Shown here: positions 5,790 to 7,681 of the stretch, piece after piece
How the letters are laid out: every line of letters begins with the position of its first letter
Numbering within the stretch: the stretch's first letter is position 1
NCBI GenBank assembly: GCA_007131625.1
Contig: SLQC01000067.1
Span: 1 to 7,681, forward strand
Reading direction: 5' to 3'
Length of the DNA stretch: 7,681 nucleotides
Source of the DNA: Balneolales bacterium
Lineage (GTDB): Bacteria > Bacteroidota > Rhodothermia > Balneolales > Natronogracilivirgulaceae
Program-made: the position numbers and the translations under genes
Notes under the pieces: model-generated
What the model was told of the DNA's origin: nothing
Databases searched by the model: none
What the model saw: the letters and a program-made list of their open reading frames with translations, nothing else

Positions 5790-7246
5790 TTTCGTTCGAC
5801 AAGCCGATAGTCGCCGAAACCGGTTGTCGCTTCAAAAACAAACGTTCGTGAATTGTAATGCCAGGTTTCGCGTGCCGATTGATTTGGAGGAAATGTGCGT
5901 TCTCTTCGGACTGGTTCACCATGTGTAATGTAAATTTTCCCCTGATCCGATTCGTATCCCGGTTTTTGCGGTGTAGTGAACTTTTCAAAAGCGTAATCGA
6001 TCCGACGGAAATATTCAACCATAAGTTCATTGTACTCCTTGTCCGGACTGGGGTCTCGCTGGCTCCAGAATTCCTGAAAACGTTTTTCCCGCTCCTGTCG
6101 CGATCCTCTCCGCAGCGATCGCAGGGTTTCGTCGTCCACAATAAAGCGCATCATATTGATGGCAACATCAAGGTTGTAGAGGCTGACAGGCATATCGAGC
6201 CACAAACTTTGATAGGTACGGCTGGCGAGCACTGTCTCTTCTCCTTCGGCGGATGTTCTGGTGAGCCGGATACGGAAATGTGCATTTTCATAAGTGCTGT
6301 TCGGTATTTGGAGCAGGTAAAACGCACCTCGTGAATCAGCATTATCGGATTCCTGTAATTTTAAATGTGGCTGTTCGTCCTCCATGAGAAAATTCGCATG
6401 GTAGCCGGTTAACAGTTCCTCCTGATCAATGGAATGTTCCAATACGCGATTCACTTCCGTAGTGTCTCCCCGCTGTATTCGGAGCTGGTGGATTTCCAGT
6501 TTATAATCGGCGTCGTCAGCAGTGTCTGGAAACCAGATGGCAAGTTGGTGATCTCTTCCAAAATAGACATTACGGCCCATATTCATTAGAGGAGCTTGAT
6601 AGGGTGGAGAAACTTCGGATGGGTCATCCAGAAAATAGAAGTAAGCGATTTCAGAATCATCGGCGTCTGAAACCTTGAAACCGGGAACCCGATCGCGCCG
6701 GGTTCTGCTGTCCGCCGTCATGACCGTCTCGATGTGATACCGACCGGGGGCGAGCGAAGTTTTTATCATGTTCTGAACAAACAAACCGGACGATTGCGTC
6801 TGTTCAAATGTCTCGGTGTACACCGCTTCGCTCCAGGTGCGGGTTGCGATCGTTTCACCGCTGTTTGTGCGGCTTTCCTGGCGCTGGTCTGCACCCTGGC
6901 GTTGTATTGTTTCCCGTACGGAAATACGGACCGTCGGTTCGGCATAGAATTGCCGCATCTGTTCCCGGCTGGTTTCGCCACGATAACTGCGGAAAGAAAG
7001 GAAATTGTGTTCGAGGCGAAAAGTAGTGACGAGCGTTAACTCGTTGGAGGTAAAATCAGGCATTACAAGATGATCGACAAATACATTGGGTTGACGATCA
7101 CGCATCCGGAGCGACTCGTATGTAATTCGCTGTGCATGCAAATCCGTGGTGAACAATGCGACAATGAGTAACGTGGCAACAAAAGGATACAACGAAAACC
7201 GTTGTACGGTGAAAACTGTTTCTGAAAGTAGAGCGAATGATTTCAT
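5786..7246 (-). CDS. Secreted GWxTD-domain protein
   Basis: A 486-residue exported protein. Residues 1-38 form a signal peptide with a long n-region, a hydrophobic core PFVATLLIVALF and a likely signal peptidase I site after LHA. The middle (about 45-345) is beta-rich with no enzyme motif I recognise, and is built like a pair of beta-sandwich domains. The C-terminal part (about 370-486) matches the GWxTD domain: FWSQRDPSPDKEYNELMVEY (393-412), FRRIDYAFEKF, then GYESDQGKIYITHGEP (430-445) and ETWHYNSRTFVFE (460-472). In this protein the naming motif Gly-Trp-x-Thr-Asp has become Gly-Tyr-Glu-Ser-Asp. The function of the domain is unknown; proteins with it occur in Acidobacteriota, Gemmatimonadota, Balneolota and relatives. 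The ATG at 7246 has no Shine-Dalgarno. The stop codon overlaps the pdxA start by 4 bases, so it leads the GWxTD-pdxA transcript. Confidence 0.85.
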   Translation of the reverse strand: MKSFALLSETVFTVQRFSLYPFVATLLIVALFTTDLHAQRITYESLRMRDRQPNVFVDHLVMPDFTSNELTLVTTFRLEHNFLSFRSYRGETSREQMRQFYAEPTVRISVRETIQRQGADQRQESRTNSGETIATRTWSEAVYTETFEQTQSSGLFVQNMIKTSLAPGRYHIETVMTADSRTRRDRVPGFKVSDADDSEIAYFYFLDDPSEVSPPYQAPLMNMGRNVYFGRDHQLAIWFPDTADDADYKLEIHQLRIQRGDTTEVNRVLEHSIDQEELLTGYHANFLMEDEQPHLKLQESDNADSRGAFYLLQIPNSTYENAHFRIRLTRTSAEGEETVLASRTYQSLWLDMPVSLYNLDVAINMMRFIVDDETLRSLRRGSRQEREKRFQEFWSQRDPSPDKEYNELMVEYFRRIDYAFEKFTTPQKPGYESDQGKIYITHGEPVRRERTFPPNQSARETWHYNSRTFVFEATTGFGDYRLVERK

Positions 7247-7270
7247 GAGCGTATAATAATTGAAGGTACG

Positions 7271-7313
7271 TTGTATTAACGTACATTATACAAGTCTAAT
7301 TCCCCATTATTTT
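7271..7313 (-). promoter_or_regulatory. Possible promoter/operator before the GWxTD gene
   Basis: Read on the minus strand, TATAAT (7290-7285) lies about 39 bases upstream of the ATG at 7246 and would give a leader of about 30 bases. No good -35 box is seen at the right spacing. The -10 hexamer overlaps an inverted repeat, TTGTAT (7271-7276) and ATACAA (7288-7293), with an 11-base centre, which could be a repressor site or a chance AT-rich palindrome. GTAC also recurs nearby (7266-7269 and 7281-7284). Confidence 0.35.
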
Positions 7314-7328
7314 TTACTGGTTATACGA

Positions 7329-7681
7329 TCAGGGAACTGAAATGTTCTTGCGGGAAGATTCCGGTCGTGGTCTCGCTGTATTCTGATGATGGTGAGGATG
7401 CGTGCAGTAATGTGTATGACGATTGTTTTTGTAGACCGCCCATGCCAGCAGCAGTGCACCGGTAAGAGTGACTCCCGAGCGTAGCCAGGTGATAACCGGA
7501 ATAGAGCCTGGCACAAGTTGATCATGATTGACATGCAGAAAAAACTGTCCGAACAGAATCAGCATTATACTTGCAGCATAGACTATGACAAGATGGTAAT
7601 CTTTATGACGTAACCAGGTCGGTGCAAAACCGATCAAACTCAGTGGAATGACTGAGAGGACCAGAATTCTTTCTAAAAAAA
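7329..7681 (-). CDS. MerC-domain-like membrane protein, C-terminal part (5' end beyond window)
   Basis: The minus frame ending at TGA (7331-7329) stays open to the last base. Upstream of the nominal TTG start at 7637 it continues as FLERILVLSVIPLSL, so the TTG is internal and the gene is cut by the window edge. Three hydrophobic segments are visible: ILVLSVIPLSLIGFAPTW, LVIVYAASIMLILFGQFFL and WLRSGVTLTGALLLAWAVY. They are followed by a His/Cys-rich tail RHTHYCTHPHHHQ. The order E-x-hydrophobic-helix, xxRHKDYHL, helix, then GALLLAW...N...H resembles the second half of small MerC-type membrane proteins of Bacteroidota-like bacteria. The missing part should hold the first helix and the Cys pair that would confirm MerC. 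MerC was named for mercury transport, but chromosomal relatives often have no proven substrate; the His-rich tail suggests metal contact. The gene ends 82 bases before the GWxTD start on the same strand. Confidence 0.6.
   Translation of the reverse strand, partial: FLERILVLSVIPLSLIGFAPTWLRHKDYHLVIVYAASIMLILFGQFFLHVNHDQLVPGSIPVITWLRSGVTLTGALLLAWAVYKNNRHTHYCTHPHHHQNTARPRPESSRKNISVP

Overview
The window looks like a bacterial chromosome segment from the Bacteroidota/Balneolota/Rhodothermota side of the tree. Balneolales is my best guess, inferred from gene content only. Supporting points are a secreted GWxTD-domain protein, an ftsE without ftsX, a short lipoprotein signal on a sulfatase, and the lack of strong Shine-Dalgarno sequences before most starts. 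Nothing in the sequence fixes genus or species.

Right part (about 2880-7681): a housekeeping-like block, all on the minus strand. In transcription order it holds the C-terminal part of a MerC-like membrane protein (cut by the window edge), a secreted GWxTD-domain protein, pdxA (vitamin B6 synthesis), a class I SAM-dependent methyltransferase with a long low-complexity N-terminus, and ftsE (cell-division ABC ATPase). GWxTD/pdxA overlap by 4 bases and methyltransferase/ftsE by 8, so these genes are probably co-transcribed, with an 89-base gap between pdxA and the methyltransferase.

Left part (1 to about 2880): an accessory, rearranged region aimed at glycan metabolism. It has the C-terminal end of a plus-strand DUF6807 (PmoA-like) protein, three tandem 34-base repeats that begin inside the last codons of that gene, a short copy of the 3' end of ftsE, a minus-strand sulfatase lipoprotein with C-terminal HEAT-like repeats, and a broken DUF6807 gene on the plus strand. 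The broken gene starts at 2600 behind a good ribosome binding site, carries three in-frame stops, and is cut off exactly at the ftsE stop codon.

The main discovery is the architecture of the left part. Both DUF6807 pieces are followed by an ftsE 3' end in the same orientation: a 49-base fragment at 231-279 (41/49 identical) and the real gene end at 2879-2927. The simplest reading is a duplicated or imported module, [sulfatase(-) / DUF6807(+) / ftsE 3' end], placed against ftsE. The copy next to the intact ftsE still has its sulfatase but a decayed DUF6807. The other copy has an open DUF6807 reading frame and lies mostly left of the window. This predicts a second sulfatase, or its remnant, just beyond position 1.
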